From Paenibacillus sp. FSL R5-0912 (GTDB taxonomy: Bacteria > Bacillota > Bacilli > Paenibacillales > Paenibacillaceae), in contig NZ_CP009282.1 in assembly GCF_000758605.1 (NCBI RefSeq), forward strand, positions 6,262,001-6,326,000: a DNA stretch of 64,000 nucleotides, written 5' to 3'. Position numbers and translations under genes: made by a program. This document shows, piece after piece, positions 1 to 8,957 of the stretch (position 1 is the first letter of the stretch; every line of letters begins with the position of its first letter). Below the pieces are notes generated by a model. It worked only from the letters and a program-made list of their open reading frames with translations, did no database searches and was not told where the DNA came from.

Positions 1-214
1 GATGCTGCGGTTTGTGCTGATGGCAATCGCCGCTTCCTTCGGCTTATACGGGATGATTATTGCGTTGATTATCCTGGGGCTGCATTTATGCAGCCTGGAA
101 TCTATGGGCGTTCCTTACATGACCTCGTTTGCGCCTTTCCGCTGGCAGAGCCAGAAGGATACCTTCATCCGCTTCTCGCGGCGCAGCATGAAGAAGTATT
201 TCGGACGAAACTAG
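1..214 (+). CDS. Spore germination protein GerA family, C-terminal end (partial)
   Basis: Only the last 70 or so codons are inside the window; the gene begins upstream. The visible part has two hydrophobic stretches followed by a PYMTSFAPFR-type tail and a basic C-terminus, which is the usual end of the A subunit of germinant receptors. These are integral proteins of the spore inner membrane that sense nutrients. It is followed after about 40 bases by a GerC lipoprotein and further on by a GerB permease, so the three receptor subunits are encoded together. The ATG at position 2 is internal and not the real start. Which germinant is sensed cannot be told. Confidence 0.8.
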   Translation, partial: MLRFVLMAIAASFGLYGMIIALIILGLHLCSLESMGVPYMTSFAPFRWQSQKDTFIRFSRRSMKKYFGRN

Positions 215-256
215 GATTTGCCGCCCGTGAATCTATAACGAAAGGAATGCTGCCTG

Positions 257-1465
257 ATGCGGGGAAGACGCGCCTTAACCCTCCTCCTAATTCTATGTCT
301 TACCTCTCTTACCGGATGCTGGAGCCGCAAAGAGTTAAATGATCTGGCGCTCGTCATGGCGCTCGGCGTTGATCTGCACCCGGAAGGGTATGAGGTATCT
401 GTCCAGATTATGAATCCCAGCGAGACTGGCACCCAGAAGGGTGCCTCCTCCGGAAGTCTTCCCGTCGTCACCTACAAATCGGTGGGCCGAACGATCCCCG
501 ACGCGCTGCAGCGGATGCTGAGCATGACTCCCCGTATGCCGTATCTGGCCCATATTCGCATACTTGTGTTCGGGGAAGCGCTGGCCCGCGAAGGGGTCAG
601 CGATGCACTGGACTTCATCTCACGGGATCATCAGCTGCGCAACGATTTCTATCTGCTGGTAGCCAAGAATATGAAAGCTTCGGATATCCTGGAGATCATC
701 ACACCCTTCGAGCATATTCCGGCGAATTCCTTGTATTCTTCAATTCTGGTCTCCCATAAGAACTGGGCAGCTACCGGAAAAGTCACACTCCAGCAATTCA
801 TTACCGAGCTTGAGCGCGGCGGATCGAATCCCATAATGTCAGGGGTCCAGCTGCTAGGAGATGTGAAGGATGGGGGTACGCCAGGGAATGTGCAGGGCAT
901 CCGTCCGAAGACCTTGATTCAGCATGCCGGGATCGCCATGTTCAAAAAGGACAAGCTTGTCGGGTGGCTGGATGAAACGCTTAGCAAGAGTGTAAATTAT
1001 GTGCTGGCTGACGTGAATACAACCGCCGGAAGTGTAACCATCCCCGGCGGAGGTACCGTAGGCTTCACCGTGTCACGGGCAGATAGCTCAGTGGACATCA
1101 GGCTTGATGATCAGGGCAGACCTGAATTCCTCATTAAGCTCAAAATCGAAGCCGATCTGACAACGGTGGAGGGTACGCTTGATCTCAATAAGCCGTCCAG
1201 TATCCAGGCTATCGAGGAGGCTCTGGTGAACAAATATAACATAAAGATGTCCAGTGATATCCGGACAATCCAGCAGCAATATAATACGGATATCTTCGGC
1301 TTCGGGGAAGCGCTGCACCGGCAGTATCCCCATCTCTGGAAGGAATACCGCAGGCATTGGGAGGACAGCTTCAAAACCGTCAAAATCGATGTTCACTCCA
1401 AGGTTACAGTCCGGCGTATCGGCTCTATCATACAGCCACTCAAAGGGGAGCTTGATGAGAAATGA
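257..1465 (+). CDS. Ger(x)C family spore germination lipoprotein
   Basis: C subunit of a germinant receptor, 402 residues, the normal length for the family. The N-terminus has a short signal peptide ending in the lipobox LTGC, so the protein should be lipidated at that Cys and sit on the outer face of the spore inner membrane. The following CWSRKELNDLALVMALGVD segment is a family signature, and the C-terminal third resembles the GerAC domain with a conserved WKEYRRHWED stretch. The ATG at 257 has an AAAGGA ribosome binding site about 10 bases upstream. The stop overlaps the start of the next small gene by four bases (ATGA), implying translational coupling. It works with the GerA and GerB proteins encoded on either side. 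Confidence 0.93.
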   Translation: MRGRRALTLLLILCLTSLTGCWSRKELNDLALVMALGVDLHPEGYEVSVQIMNPSETGTQKGASSGSLPVVTYKSVGRTIPDALQRMLSMTPRMPYLAHIRILVFGEALAREGVSDALDFISRDHQLRNDFYLLVAKNMKASDILEIITPFEHIPANSLYSSILVSHKNWAATGKVTLQQFITELERGGSNPIMSGVQLLGDVKDGGTPGNVQGIRPKTLIQHAGIAMFKKDKLVGWLDETLSKSVNYVLADVNTTAGSVTIPGGGTVGFTVSRADSSVDIRLDDQGRPEFLIKLKIEADLTTVEGTLDLNKPSSIQAIEEALVNKYNIKMSSDIRTIQQQYNTDIFGFGEALHRQYPHLWKEYRRHWEDSFKTVKIDVHSKVTVRRIGSIIQPLKGELDEK

Positions 1466-1671
1466 ACTGGAATCTGCTGTTACTCTTCTTCCTGCTGTTT
1501 GTACTATTCCTGAAGACACCCGGCATTCTTAAGCTGCACTCTGTGCGCGATGCCGCTGCATTCTATGGAACCTGGACGCTATCCGTCATGGTTACTCTCG
1601 CGGATTGGGCAGATTGGCCTCAGCTTAGGCCGCTAGACTGGGTGCGCAGCGTTATGGAGCTGATGTCCTGA
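1462..1671 (+). CDS. Small membrane protein in the ger operon
   Basis: A 69-residue protein with a very hydrophobic N-terminal helix (NWNLLLLFFLLFVLFL) and a second moderately hydrophobic stretch near residues 33-45. Its ATG overlaps the gerC stop as ATGA and it ends 32 bases before gerB, so it is almost certainly translated as part of the receptor operon. I do not recognise a family. Some germinant receptor operons carry a small fourth subunit (D subunit) with two transmembrane helices, and this protein has the right position and rough topology for one; that assignment is inference. Confidence 0.65.
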   Translation: MNWNLLLLFFLLFVLFLKTPGILKLHSVRDAAAFYGTWTLSVMVTLADWADWPQLRPLDWVRSVMELMS

Positions 1672-1703
1672 ACATTTTACCCGGGAAAGGAAGTGAGACA
1701 AAG

Positions 1704-2801
1704 GTGAAGAGCCGCACTGGCATTGCTCCAAGGCAGTTCTATATTATGACATTTGGTTTAACCATCGGAACCTCGATTCTGGTCATCCCGAGCGGACTTG
1801 CGAGTACAGCCAGGGAGGATGCCTGGATTGCCTCGTTATTCAGCCTGGCGGTCAATCTGGTTATGGCGTTGCTGTATGTCTTCATCGCCCGGCTTCATCC
1901 CGGCAAGAATATCTTCGAGATTCATGAAGCTGCCTGCGGCAAATGGCCGGGTAAAATAATCTCGCTGCTGTATCTGTTCTACTTCATGATTCTCACTGGT
2001 ACTTTGCTGGGTGACCTTGGTTTCTTCATGTCCAGTGAGATCATGCCGGAAACGCCGATTGAGGCGATCCAGATTATATTCCTGATTGCCGCCGTCATGA
2101 GTGCCAGTATGGGAATTATCGCACTCGCGAGAGTGGGGGAACTGATGTTTCCCTGGGTGCTGTTCCTGTTTCTGCTTCTGGTTCTGACGCTGAGCCCGCA
2201 AATTGAATGGAATCATATCAAGCCTATACTGGAGGACGGCTTCGGTCCTGTCCTTCGAGCCGGCCTTCATTCCGCCATGTACCAGGAGCTCATTGTACTC
2301 ATGACCTTCCTGCCCTTGGTGGGCAAGCGAAAAGGCGGGGAAAAAGCATTACTGTGGGGAGCGGTCACAGGCGGTATCGTGCTTTCTCTTATCGTGCTGC
2401 TCAGCATCCTTGTCCTGGGCATTGAACAGACGGAGAACAATACCTTCCCGGCATACGCACTGGCCAAAACGATTAATATCGGGAACACTCTGCAGCGCGT
2501 CGAGGGAATACTGATCACCCTCTGGATATTAACCTTTTTCATCAAAATCTCACTGCTCTACCTTTCCATCCTGAGAGGTATCCAAATCGTCTTCAAGCTC
2601 AAAGCACCGAATTACCTGATCTATCCGCTGGCCGTATTGTTCATTCTCATCGCCTGGAATACATATATCAACACCGTCTATGTCAACGAGATTATTGCCA
2701 AGGTATGGGGGGAATTCTCCTTTATCTTCCAGGTATTGATTCCGTTCCTGATCTTTTCGATAACCCTGCTGAAAAGGGCTCTCCGCCAGGGACGCACTTA
2801 A
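1704..2801 (+). CDS. GerB family spore germination permease
   Basis: B subunit of a germinant receptor, 365 residues with about ten hydrophobic helices, belonging to the amino acid/polyamine/organocation permease-related spore permease family. The N-terminus (IAPRQFYIMTFGLTIGTSIL) is typical. The start is GTG with GGGAAAGGAAG just upstream. It is the last gene of the receptor operon, and a strong terminator hairpin begins two bases after its stop. Probably expressed in the forespore like other ger operons, although I could not identify a sigma-G promoter because the operon start is outside the window. Confidence 0.93.
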   Translation: MKSRTGIAPRQFYIMTFGLTIGTSILVIPSGLASTAREDAWIASLFSLAVNLVMALLYVFIARLHPGKNIFEIHEAACGKWPGKIISLLYLFYFMILTGTLLGDLGFFMSSEIMPETPIEAIQIIFLIAAVMSASMGIIALARVGELMFPWVLFLFLLLVLTLSPQIEWNHIKPILEDGFGPVLRAGLHSAMYQELIVLMTFLPLVGKRKGGEKALLWGAVTGGIVLSLIVLLSILVLGIEQTENNTFPAYALAKTINIGNTLQRVEGILITLWILTFFIKISLLYLSILRGIQIVFKLKAPNYLIYPLAVLFILIAWNTYINTVYVNEIIAKVWGEFSFIFQVLIPFLIFSITLLKRALRQGRT

Positions 2802-2802
2802 A

Positions 2803-2855
2803 AAGCGCCCCGCTGCAGAATGTCTGATTGAACAGACCGCTGCAGCGGGGCGCTT
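2803..2855. terminator. Bidirectional terminator between gerB and ispG
   Basis: A perfect 16-bp stem (AAGCGCCCCGCTGCAG pairing with CTGCAGCGGGGCGCTT) around a loop of about 21 bases lies between two convergent genes. Short A and T runs flank it, so it could end transcription from both sides. Confidence 0.8.
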
Positions 2856-2908
2856 CATGTATATAAACATTGTTGCTAATTGAATAGGATACGATAGAAT
2901 CAGTTCAG

Positions 2909-4054
2909 TTACTTGCTGCCCTCAGGATTACCAACAACTACCGCAGGAGCCAGTCCCGCATGCTTGCGGCCGGGAATCTCGCCCGTTTCTTCAAAATGGG
3001 CTACAATGATGTCAATTTCCTTCTTCAGCTCGGAGACCAGCTCCGCCTCAGGAACCTTACGGATCATCTTGCCGTAACGGAACAGCAGACCTTCCCCGCG
3101 TGCGCCGGCGATGCCGATATCGGCTTCCCTGGCTTCACCCGGTCCGTTCACTGCGCAGCCCAGTACAGATACCTTAATCGGCACCTTCAGCTTGGAGATG
3201 TACTCTTCTACTTCATTGGCAATAGAGAAGAGATCAATGTCCAGGCGTCCGCAGGTCGGGCAGGAGATCAGCGTAGGGGCGTTCGAGATCAGACCGAAGG
3301 TCTTGAGCAGCTCACGTGCCACCTTCACCTCTTCTACCGGATCAGCACTCAGGGAGATACGTACCGTGCTGCCAATCCCCATAGAGAGCAGCGCGCCGAT
3401 CCCGGCCGAGCTCTTCACTGTTCCGGCGAACAGCGTGCCGGATTCGGTGATGCCCAGATGCAGCGGGTAAGGAATAACCTCCGCCGCCTTACGGTAAGCC
3501 TCAATAGCCATCGGCACATCCGAAGCCTTCAGCGACACGATGATATCGTGGAAGTCCAGCTCCTCCAGAATGCCGATATGGTACAGGGCACTCTCGACCA
3601 TAGCTTCCGGTGTAGGATAGCCGTATTTCTCCAGCAAATGCGTCTCCAGGGAACCGGCGTTGACTCCGATACGGATTGGAATCCCTTTGTCCTTGCAGGC
3701 CTTAACTACTGCTTCCACCTTATCGCGGCGTCCAATATTGCCGGGATTGATCCGCACCTTGTCGATGCCGTTCTCAATCGCCAGCAGGGCCAGCTTATAG
3801 TTGAAATGAATATCCGCTACCAGCGGGATATGAATCCGCGCCTTGATCTCCTTAATTGCCGCCGCCGCTTCTTCATTATTGACCGTCACGCGCACGAGCT
3901 GGCATCCCGCTTCCTCCAGCCGCAGAATTTCGGCTACGGTCGCTTCCACATCGGCGGTTTTGGTCGTGCACATGCTTTGGATAGCAACCTCGTTGTTTCC
4001 CCCAATAATAACCCCGCCGACATTGACGGGACGGGTCTGGTGTCTCAAGAACAT
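2909..4054 (-). CDS. ispG: 4-hydroxy-3-methylbut-2-en-1-yl diphosphate synthase (flavodoxin)
   Basis: Penultimate enzyme of the MEP isoprenoid pathway: it converts methylerythritol cyclodiphosphate to HMBPP using a [4Fe-4S] cluster. The TIM-barrel begins TRPVNVGGVIIGGNNEVAIQ and the C-terminal cluster-binding domain contains CPTCGR and, 33 residues on, CAVNGPGEA; these three Cys plus a Glu are the known ligands. About 381 residues, as expected. I chose the ATG at 4054 because GGGGGAG lies six bases upstream; an in-frame TTG at 4078 and ATG at 4069 are less well placed. Stand-alone gene, convergent with the ger operon. Confidence 0.95.
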   Translation of the reverse strand: MFLRHQTRPVNVGGVIIGGNNEVAIQSMCTTKTADVEATVAEILRLEEAGCQLVRVTVNNEEAAAAIKEIKARIHIPLVADIHFNYKLALLAIENGIDKVRINPGNIGRRDKVEAVVKACKDKGIPIRIGVNAGSLETHLLEKYGYPTPEAMVESALYHIGILEELDFHDIIVSLKASDVPMAIEAYRKAAEVIPYPLHLGITESGTLFAGTVKSSAGIGALLSMGIGSTVRISLSADPVEEVKVARELLKTFGLISNAPTLISCPTCGRLDIDLFSIANEVEEYISKLKVPIKVSVLGCAVNGPGEAREADIGIAGARGEGLLFRYGKMIRKVPEAELVSELKKEIDIIVAHFEETGEIPGRKHAGLAPAVVVGNPEGSK

Positions 4055-4182
4055 GGTTTTCTCCCCCATAACGATCAAAGCTCCACCCTCTCCGCTCCCG
4101 CAGGTACTGCGGGGTGTGCGGGAGAAAGTGGAGACCCTGAATTGTATTGTTAAGCTGCACTGAGCAGATGATTACTCATTGC

Positions 4183-5439
4183 TTAGGCACTTTCTTCTTT
4201 TTTCTTGTCTTTCTTGAGACTAAGCTCCGGCAGGGACTTCTCCTGGACTACCTTCTCGGTAATGACACAATCCTTGATGTCATCACGCGAAGGCACCTCA
4301 TACATCACGTCGAGCATAATGCTCTCGATGATTGCACGCAGTCCGCGGGCACCGGTGTTCCGTTTGATCGCTTCCTTGGCAATAGCTTCCAGGGCAAGCG
4401 GTTCAAACTTCAGCGCCACATTATCCATCTCGAGCAGCTTAACGTACTGCTTCACGAGCGCGTTCTTCGGCTCGGAGAGGATACGTACCAGGGTGTTCTC
4501 ATCAAGCGGCTCCAAGGTCGAGATGACCGGCAGACGGCCGACAAACTCAGGAATGAGGCCGAACTTGAGCAGATCCTCAGGCAATACCATGGAGAGGTAT
4601 TCGCCGGCTTTGAGATCCTTCTGGCCTTCAACCGCTGCGTTGAAGCCGATGACTTTTTTGCCGATACGGCGTTTGATCATTTGCTCCAGGCCGTCAAAAG
4701 CACCGCCTACGATGAACAGAATGTTCGTAGTATCGATCTGGATGAATTCCTGATGAGGATGCTTACGTCCGCCTTGCGGTGGAACAGAAGCCACTGTACC
4801 TTCCAGGATCTTCAGCAGAGCCTGCTGTACACCTTCACCGGAAACGTCGCGTGTAATGGACGGGTTCTCGGATTTACGTGCTACCTTGTCAATTTCGTCT
4901 ATATAGATAATGCCGCGTTCGGCCTTCTCCACATCATAATCCGCCGCTTGAATCAGCTTCAGGAGGATGTTCTCAACGTCTTCACCGACATAACCTGCTT
5001 CCGTAAGGGAAGTGGCATCTGCAATGGCAAAAGGCACGTTGATGATCTTCGCCATCGTCTGCGCCAAGAGGGTCTTACCGGAGCCTGTAGGTCCGAGCAG
5101 CAGAATGTTGCTCTTCGTCAGCTCCACATCTTCAATCTTGCTCTGGCTGTTCACACGCTTGTAGTGATTGTATACGGCAACGGAGAGCGATTTCTTCGCT
5201 TGCTCCTGGCCGATTACGTATTGATCCAGAATATCGCGGATTTCCTTCGGTTTCGGAATATCCTTCATATCCAATTCTTCTTCGTGACCGAGCTCCTCTT
5301 CCACGATTTCCGTGCACAGCTCGATGCATTCGTCACATATATAAACGCCAGGTCCCGCTACCAGCTTACGAACCTGCTCTTGCGATTTGCCGCAAAAAGA
5401 ACATTTCAATTGCCCTTTTTCATCATTAAATTTAAACAT
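4183..5439 (-). CDS. clpX: ATP-dependent Clp protease ATP-binding subunit ClpX
   Basis: AAA+ unfoldase that feeds substrates to ClpP, 418 residues. The N-terminal zinc-binding domain has Cys13, Cys16, Cys35 and Cys38; Walker A GPTGSGKT is at residues 116-123, Walker B IDEID at 180-184, and the ClpP-docking IGF loop at 264-266. The start has AAAGGGG upstream. It lies 12 bases downstream of clpP on the same strand, so the protease and its unfoldase are made from one message. In Bacillus subtilis clpP is elsewhere and clpX follows tig directly, so this tig-clpP-clpX order differs from that model. Confidence 0.97.
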   Translation of the reverse strand: MFKFNDEKGQLKCSFCGKSQEQVRKLVAGPGVYICDECIELCTEIVEEELGHEEELDMKDIPKPKEIRDILDQYVIGQEQAKKSLSVAVYNHYKRVNSQSKIEDVELTKSNILLLGPTGSGKTLLAQTMAKIINVPFAIADATSLTEAGYVGEDVENILLKLIQAADYDVEKAERGIIYIDEIDKVARKSENPSITRDVSGEGVQQALLKILEGTVASVPPQGGRKHPHQEFIQIDTTNILFIVGGAFDGLEQMIKRRIGKKVIGFNAAVEGQKDLKAGEYLSMVLPEDLLKFGLIPEFVGRLPVISTLEPLDENTLVRILSEPKNALVKQYVKLLEMDNVALKFEPLALEAIAKEAIKRNTGARGLRAIIESIMLDVMYEVPSRDDIKDCVITEKVVQEKSLPELSLKKDKKKEESA

Positions 5440-5451
5440 CTTACCACCCCT

Positions 5452-6042
5452 TTAAGATATGATCGGTGAAGAGAGTACCTGGTCAATGAGCCCGTATTCC
5501 TTCGCTTCTTCCGCGCTCATGAAGTTATCGCGGTCCGTATCCCGTTCGATTTTGTCAAGGGGCTGACCTGTGCGCTCTACATAAATCTGATTCAGCTTCG
5601 CCTTCGTCTTCAGAATCCAGTCGGTATGGATCCAGATATCGGATGCCTGCCCCTGAACGCCGCCAAGCGGTTGATGAATCATAACTTCGCTGTTGGTCAG
5701 CGCAAATCTCTTGCCAGGCGCTCCAGCTGTAAGGAGCAATGATCCCATACTGGCAGCCATCCCTACACAAATCGTTGAAACATCCGGTTTGATATATTGC
5801 ATCGTATCATATATACCCATGCCGGCTGTGACAGAACCACCGGGCGAGTTGAGGTACAAGTGAATGTCTTTTTCGGGGTCATCTGCTGCCAGGAACAACA
5901 ACTGTGCAATAACCAGATTGGCGACATCATCGTCAATCGCACTGCTTAGGAAGATGATGCGATCCTTGAGCAATCTGGAATAGATATCGTATGAGCGTTC
6001 TCCCCGACTTGTCGTTTCCACAACCATTGGTACCAGACTCAT
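5452..6042 (-). CDS. clpP: ATP-dependent Clp protease proteolytic subunit
   Basis: Serine protease subunit that forms the tetradecameric ClpP barrel, 196 residues. The catalytic triad is visible at the canonical positions: Ser98 in GMAASMG, His123 in MIHQPLGG and Asp172 in the DTDRDNFM segment. Followed immediately by clpX and preceded by its own promoter after the tig terminator. A CtsR-type heptad repeat (GGTCAAA direct repeats) is not evident upstream, so heat-shock control of this copy is not shown by the sequence. Confidence 0.97.
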   Translation of the reverse strand: MSLVPMVVETTSRGERSYDIYSRLLKDRIIFLSSAIDDDVANLVIAQLLFLAADDPEKDIHLYLNSPGGSVTAGMGIYDTMQYIKPDVSTICVGMAASMGSLLLTAGAPGKRFALTNSEVMIHQPLGGVQGQASDIWIHTDWILKTKAKLNQIYVERTGQPLDKIERDTDRDNFMSAEEAKEYGLIDQVLSSPIIS

Positions 6043-6164
6043 GCCACCAACCTCTTTTCTCTATACAGATTAGTCTTTCCGTTTCAGAAATATTTTAACA
6101 CGTTCAAAGCGGGATGTCATTTATTCACTGCTGCTCTCACAGCCGCACTGCTCATGTGCATGCC

Positions 6165-6194
6165 ATTATATCGCAATTCCGCGGGCAATGCCAA
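6165..6194 (-). promoter_or_regulatory. Likely sigma-A promoter of clpP-clpX
   Basis: On the minus strand TTGGCA, an 18-base spacer and a perfect TATAAT lie about 120 bases upstream of the clpP start and just downstream of the tig terminator. The match and position suggest that clpP-clpX are transcribed independently of tig. Confidence 0.55.
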
Positions 6195-6234
6195 TTCCTG
6201 ATTCGTGGTATGTACTCACATAACGTCCGCCCCG

Positions 6235-6273
6235 ATAAAAATAAGGCACGTAACAAAAACTTACGTGCCTTAT
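6235..6273 (-). terminator. Rho-independent terminator after tig
   Basis: A perfect 13-bp stem (ATAAGGCACGTAA/TTACGTGCCTTAT) with a 7-base loop, followed on the minus strand by TTTTTATC. It lies 70 bases after the tig stop and separates tig from clpP. Confidence 0.85.
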
Positions 6274-6345
6274 CTGCTCTTATGGAGGCCTATTGGAAAT
6301 GGCCGTACTAGGTAAAATTTCTAAAGAAGACTACTCAGCAGAAAA

Positions 6346-7701
6346 CTACTCAGCGCTTGCTTCTTCTGCAGCCGCTTCTTCAACAGGTGCTTCTACAGCA
6401 GGAGCCGGAGCATCAACTTCTACGCTATTGCTAACGAGGAAATCAATAGTCTTGCGCAGTGAAATTTCGTCATTCAGGCTGCTCAGGGAACCATTGGCCG
6501 CCAGAATGCTGCGGATTTCATCAGGAGTACGTTTGTAAGCTTCTGCCATAGTAGCAAGCTCTTGCGTAACTTCCTCTTCGGAAACTTCGATCTTCTCTTC
6601 CTTAGCGATAACTTCCAGAACAAGGTTGTTGCGAACGCGCTTCTCGGCATCGCCCTTCATTTGTTCCTGCAGGTCTTCACGTGTCTGGCCGGAGAAGCTG
6701 AGGAACATATCCATGTTCATGCCCTGCTGGCGAAGACGGGTGTCGAAATCACGAACCATGTTCTCTACTTCACTGGCGATCATAGCTTGAGGAATTTCAA
6801 CTTCAGCATTAGCAGCAGCTGCATCAACTACTGCAGTTTCGCGAACGCCTTTGAGTTCTTCCTGCTTGCGGGACTCCAGCTGTGCCTTCAGATCTGCCTT
6901 GTATTCTTCCAGAGTGTCGAATTCACTTACATCCTTAGCGAATTCATCATCCAGTGCAGGAAGCTGTTTGCGTTTGATTTCGTGCAGCTTCACTTTGAAT
7001 ACAGCTACTTTGCCGGCAAGCTCAGCAGCATGGTAAGCCTCAGGGAAAGTAACTTCAACATCTTTGAAGTCTCCGGTGGACATGCCAACTACTTGCTCTT
7101 CGAAGCCTGGAATGAAGGAGTTGCTTCCCAGTTCAAGGGAATGACGCTCAGCCTGTCCGCCTTCAAAAGGAACGCCGTCAACGGAACCGTCGAAATCAAT
7201 TACAGTGATGTCGCCGTTAACTGCTGCTTCATCTTCAACAACAACAAGCTCAGCATGACGCTCTTGCAGACGTGTCAGTTCAGCGTCCAGCTCTTCATCA
7301 GTTACTTCAGCCTTCTGTACAGGAACTTCCAGACCTTTGTACTCGCCCAGCTTCACTTCTGGCTTAACGGTGATCTTCGCTTTGAAGATGAACGGCTGGC
7401 CTTTGGCGAATTGCTCGATGTCTACTTCAGGACGGTCTACAGGGAAGATGTCGGTTTGTTCAACGGCTTCGCCATAAGCTTCAGGAAGAAGAATGTCGAT
7501 GGCATCCTGGTACAGGCTTTCCACGCCAAAACGGGATTCGAAAATCGGCCGCGGCACTTTACCTTTACGGAATCCAGGTACGTTTGCTTTCTTAACCACT
7601 TTATTAAAAGCTTTGTCGAGTGCTGCAGCTACACGGTCTGCTTCTACTTCGACTTCAAGAACTCCAAGGTTCTTCTCTATTTTTTCCCAGGTTGCTTTCA
7701 T
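6346..7701 (-). CDS. tig: Trigger factor, ribosome-associated chaperone
   Basis: Peptidyl-prolyl isomerase and chaperone that binds at the ribosome exit tunnel. 451 residues. The N-terminal ribosome-binding domain carries the signature GFRKGKVPR (residues 42-50), followed by an FKBP-type PPIase domain near residues 160-250 and a long helical C-terminal domain. The last 20 residues are an Ala/Glu-rich acidic tail, a common Paenibacillus-type extension. RBS GGAGGG precedes the ATG. Neighbours are clpP-clpX downstream and a YsoA-like protein upstream, a chaperone/proteolysis cluster conserved in Bacillales. Confidence 0.97.
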   Translation of the reverse strand: MKATWEKIEKNLGVLEVEVEADRVAAALDKAFNKVVKKANVPGFRKGKVPRPIFESRFGVESLYQDAIDILLPEAYGEAVEQTDIFPVDRPEVDIEQFAKGQPFIFKAKITVKPEVKLGEYKGLEVPVQKAEVTDEELDAELTRLQERHAELVVVEDEAAVNGDITVIDFDGSVDGVPFEGGQAERHSLELGSNSFIPGFEEQVVGMSTGDFKDVEVTFPEAYHAAELAGKVAVFKVKLHEIKRKQLPALDDEFAKDVSEFDTLEEYKADLKAQLESRKQEELKGVRETAVVDAAAANAEVEIPQAMIASEVENMVRDFDTRLRQQGMNMDMFLSFSGQTREDLQEQMKGDAEKRVRNNLVLEVIAKEEKIEVSEEEVTQELATMAEAYKRTPDEIRSILAANGSLSSLNDEISLRKTIDFLVSNSVEVDAPAPAVEAPVEEAAAEEASAE

Positions 7702-7779
7702 AATATACTTTTCCCTCCAAAATTGATTACATGTTTACTTAAAAAAAGTCATACAATTCACGCACAGAATAACCATTAT

Positions 7780-7808
7780 ATTATATACAACATTACTTTA
7801 TTTATCAA
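7780..7808 (-). promoter_or_regulatory. Sigma-A promoter of tig
   Basis: TTGATA, a 17-base spacer and perfect TATAAT on the minus strand. The -35 box overlaps the 3' end of the upstream gene and transcription would start about 70 bases before the tig ATG, so tig has its own strong constitutive promoter. Confidence 0.75.
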
Positions 7809-8727
7809 GTAGAGAACTCTTTACAAATCCTTTGAGCGAACGGTAGGCCCCTTCGAATTGAAAGCGCATGCTGTCTGTGATCCCGTACATACTCCGTGTT
7901 TCCTCTTCATTCCGGTTTCCGTTCAGGCTCTCCGACACCATCTGGTGCAAGGCTCCGGCCCAAATATCCAGCAGCGAATACTCTCCGTCCAGCAGCTCGC
8001 GGTATTCCTTCGTTCCATAAATCGACATGATGAACTGCCCCCATAGCTCCTGGGCAAAATAGTACAGCGTCGGCTCATGCACCTCGGCCTGCTCCGCCAC
8101 CCGCTCCAGCACCTGGCTTACCTGCGGCGGGAACTCGTCATTGTGCAGCGGCACTGCCTCGATCTCCACCTCTGCAGCTTCGTAGCCGCGGCTCAGCCTG
8201 ACCGCCCCCTGGGCCCCACGGCGGCGGAGCGTCTGCAGCGTGCGAAACTGCAGCAGCGGATGCACCTCAGCCTGCTGCAGCCAGCCGGTCAGCGCTTCAT
8301 CTACATGGCTTCCCTCCAGGTAGGAGAGCTGCTCCAGCGCTAGCACGGTCGCTTCGGACAGCGGCTCATTCATGATCCGCTTCAGCAGCTTATCGGGATA
8401 ATCCGCATCCTCCTCCAGCTTGGATTTGGCCAGAATCCGGGCCATATCCTCTTCCTTCAGATCCTTCTCTTCTGCAGAGGGGGCACCATCCGCATCCCCG
8501 CCCTGTGCGGCGTAGGGAAAAGCCGCTTCCAGCCAATCCAGCAGCGACTGCCACTCCTCGTAGTGCCGCTCTTCCTGTCCTTGGCACTGCAGCAGAAAAC
8601 GCAGCAGTTCCATCGCTTCCCCGTAACGTTCACTTTCCAGCATTACCGTAAGCTGGATCTGGTAATAATCCAGCGTCTTCGGGAACAGCACGATATTCTC
8701 TTTGGCAGGGGAATTGAATTGATTCAT
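7798..8727 (-). CDS. Conserved hypothetical protein next to tig (YsoA-like position)
   Basis: A 309-residue soluble, strongly acidic and mostly helical protein beginning MNQFNSPAKENIVLFPKTLD. No catalytic motif is visible. The region around residues 25-60 (helical pairs rich in Leu, Glu and Gln) is compatible with TPR-like repeats. In Bacillus subtilis the TPR-like protein YsoA is encoded just upstream of tig, and the position here is the same, so it is probably the counterpart; this rests on synteny and not on a recognised motif. AGGAGGTGCCCTC lies directly upstream of the ATG. Confidence 0.75.
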   Translation of the reverse strand: MNQFNSPAKENIVLFPKTLDYYQIQLTVMLESERYGEAMELLRFLLQCQGQEERHYEEWQSLLDWLEAAFPYAAQGGDADGAPSAEEKDLKEEDMARILAKSKLEEDADYPDKLLKRIMNEPLSEATVLALEQLSYLEGSHVDEALTGWLQQAEVHPLLQFRTLQTLRRRGAQGAVRLSRGYEAAEVEIEAVPLHNDEFPPQVSQVLERVAEQAEVHEPTLYYFAQELWGQFIMSIYGTKEYRELLDGEYSLLDIWAGALHQMVSESLNGNRNEEETRSMYGITDSMRFQFEGAYRSLKGFVKSSLLDK

Positions 8728-8817
8728 GAGGGCACCTCCTTTTCTCCGTTCCTCTTCATCCGAACCCTAATCAATTGTAGATTATAGCATATCCCCGTAC
8801 GGTTTCAAAAAAACAAG

Positions 8818-8846
8818 TTGAAAAAATAATCTATGTATGATAACAT
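8818..8846 (+). promoter_or_regulatory. Possible promoter of tRNA-Arg (first copy)
   Basis: TTGAAA, a 17-base spacer and TAACAT lie about 30 bases upstream of the tRNA in an A/T-rich stretch. The -10 is a weak match (4 of 6), so this is tentative. Confidence 0.4.
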
Positions 8847-8877
8847 AATTTTTGCTTGCTTTTCAGTCAGGCACCAT

Positions 8878-8951
8878 GTCCCGGTAGCTCAGCCGGATAG
8901 AGCATGCGCCTTCTAAGCGCACGGTCGGGGGTTCGAATCCCTTCCGGGACG
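8878..8951 (+). tRNA. tRNA-Arg (anticodon TCT), first copy
   Basis: A complete 74-base cloverleaf without encoded CCA. Acceptor stem GTCCCGG/CCGGGAC with discriminator G; D arm GCTC...GAGC; anticodon stem TGCGC/GCGCA with loop CTTCTAA giving anticodon TCT (reads AGA/AGG); T arm with TTCGAAT loop. The only difference I see from the second copy near 31.2 kb is in the D loop (AGCCGGATA against AGTTGGATA). Confidence 0.95.
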
Positions 8952-8957
8952 TCATAG

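Noticed and set aside
2960..5469. Long plus-strand ORFs of 397 and 440 codons opposite ispG and clpX
   Set aside because: Antisense shadows of strongly conserved genes, with His/Arg/Leu-rich composition and no family features.
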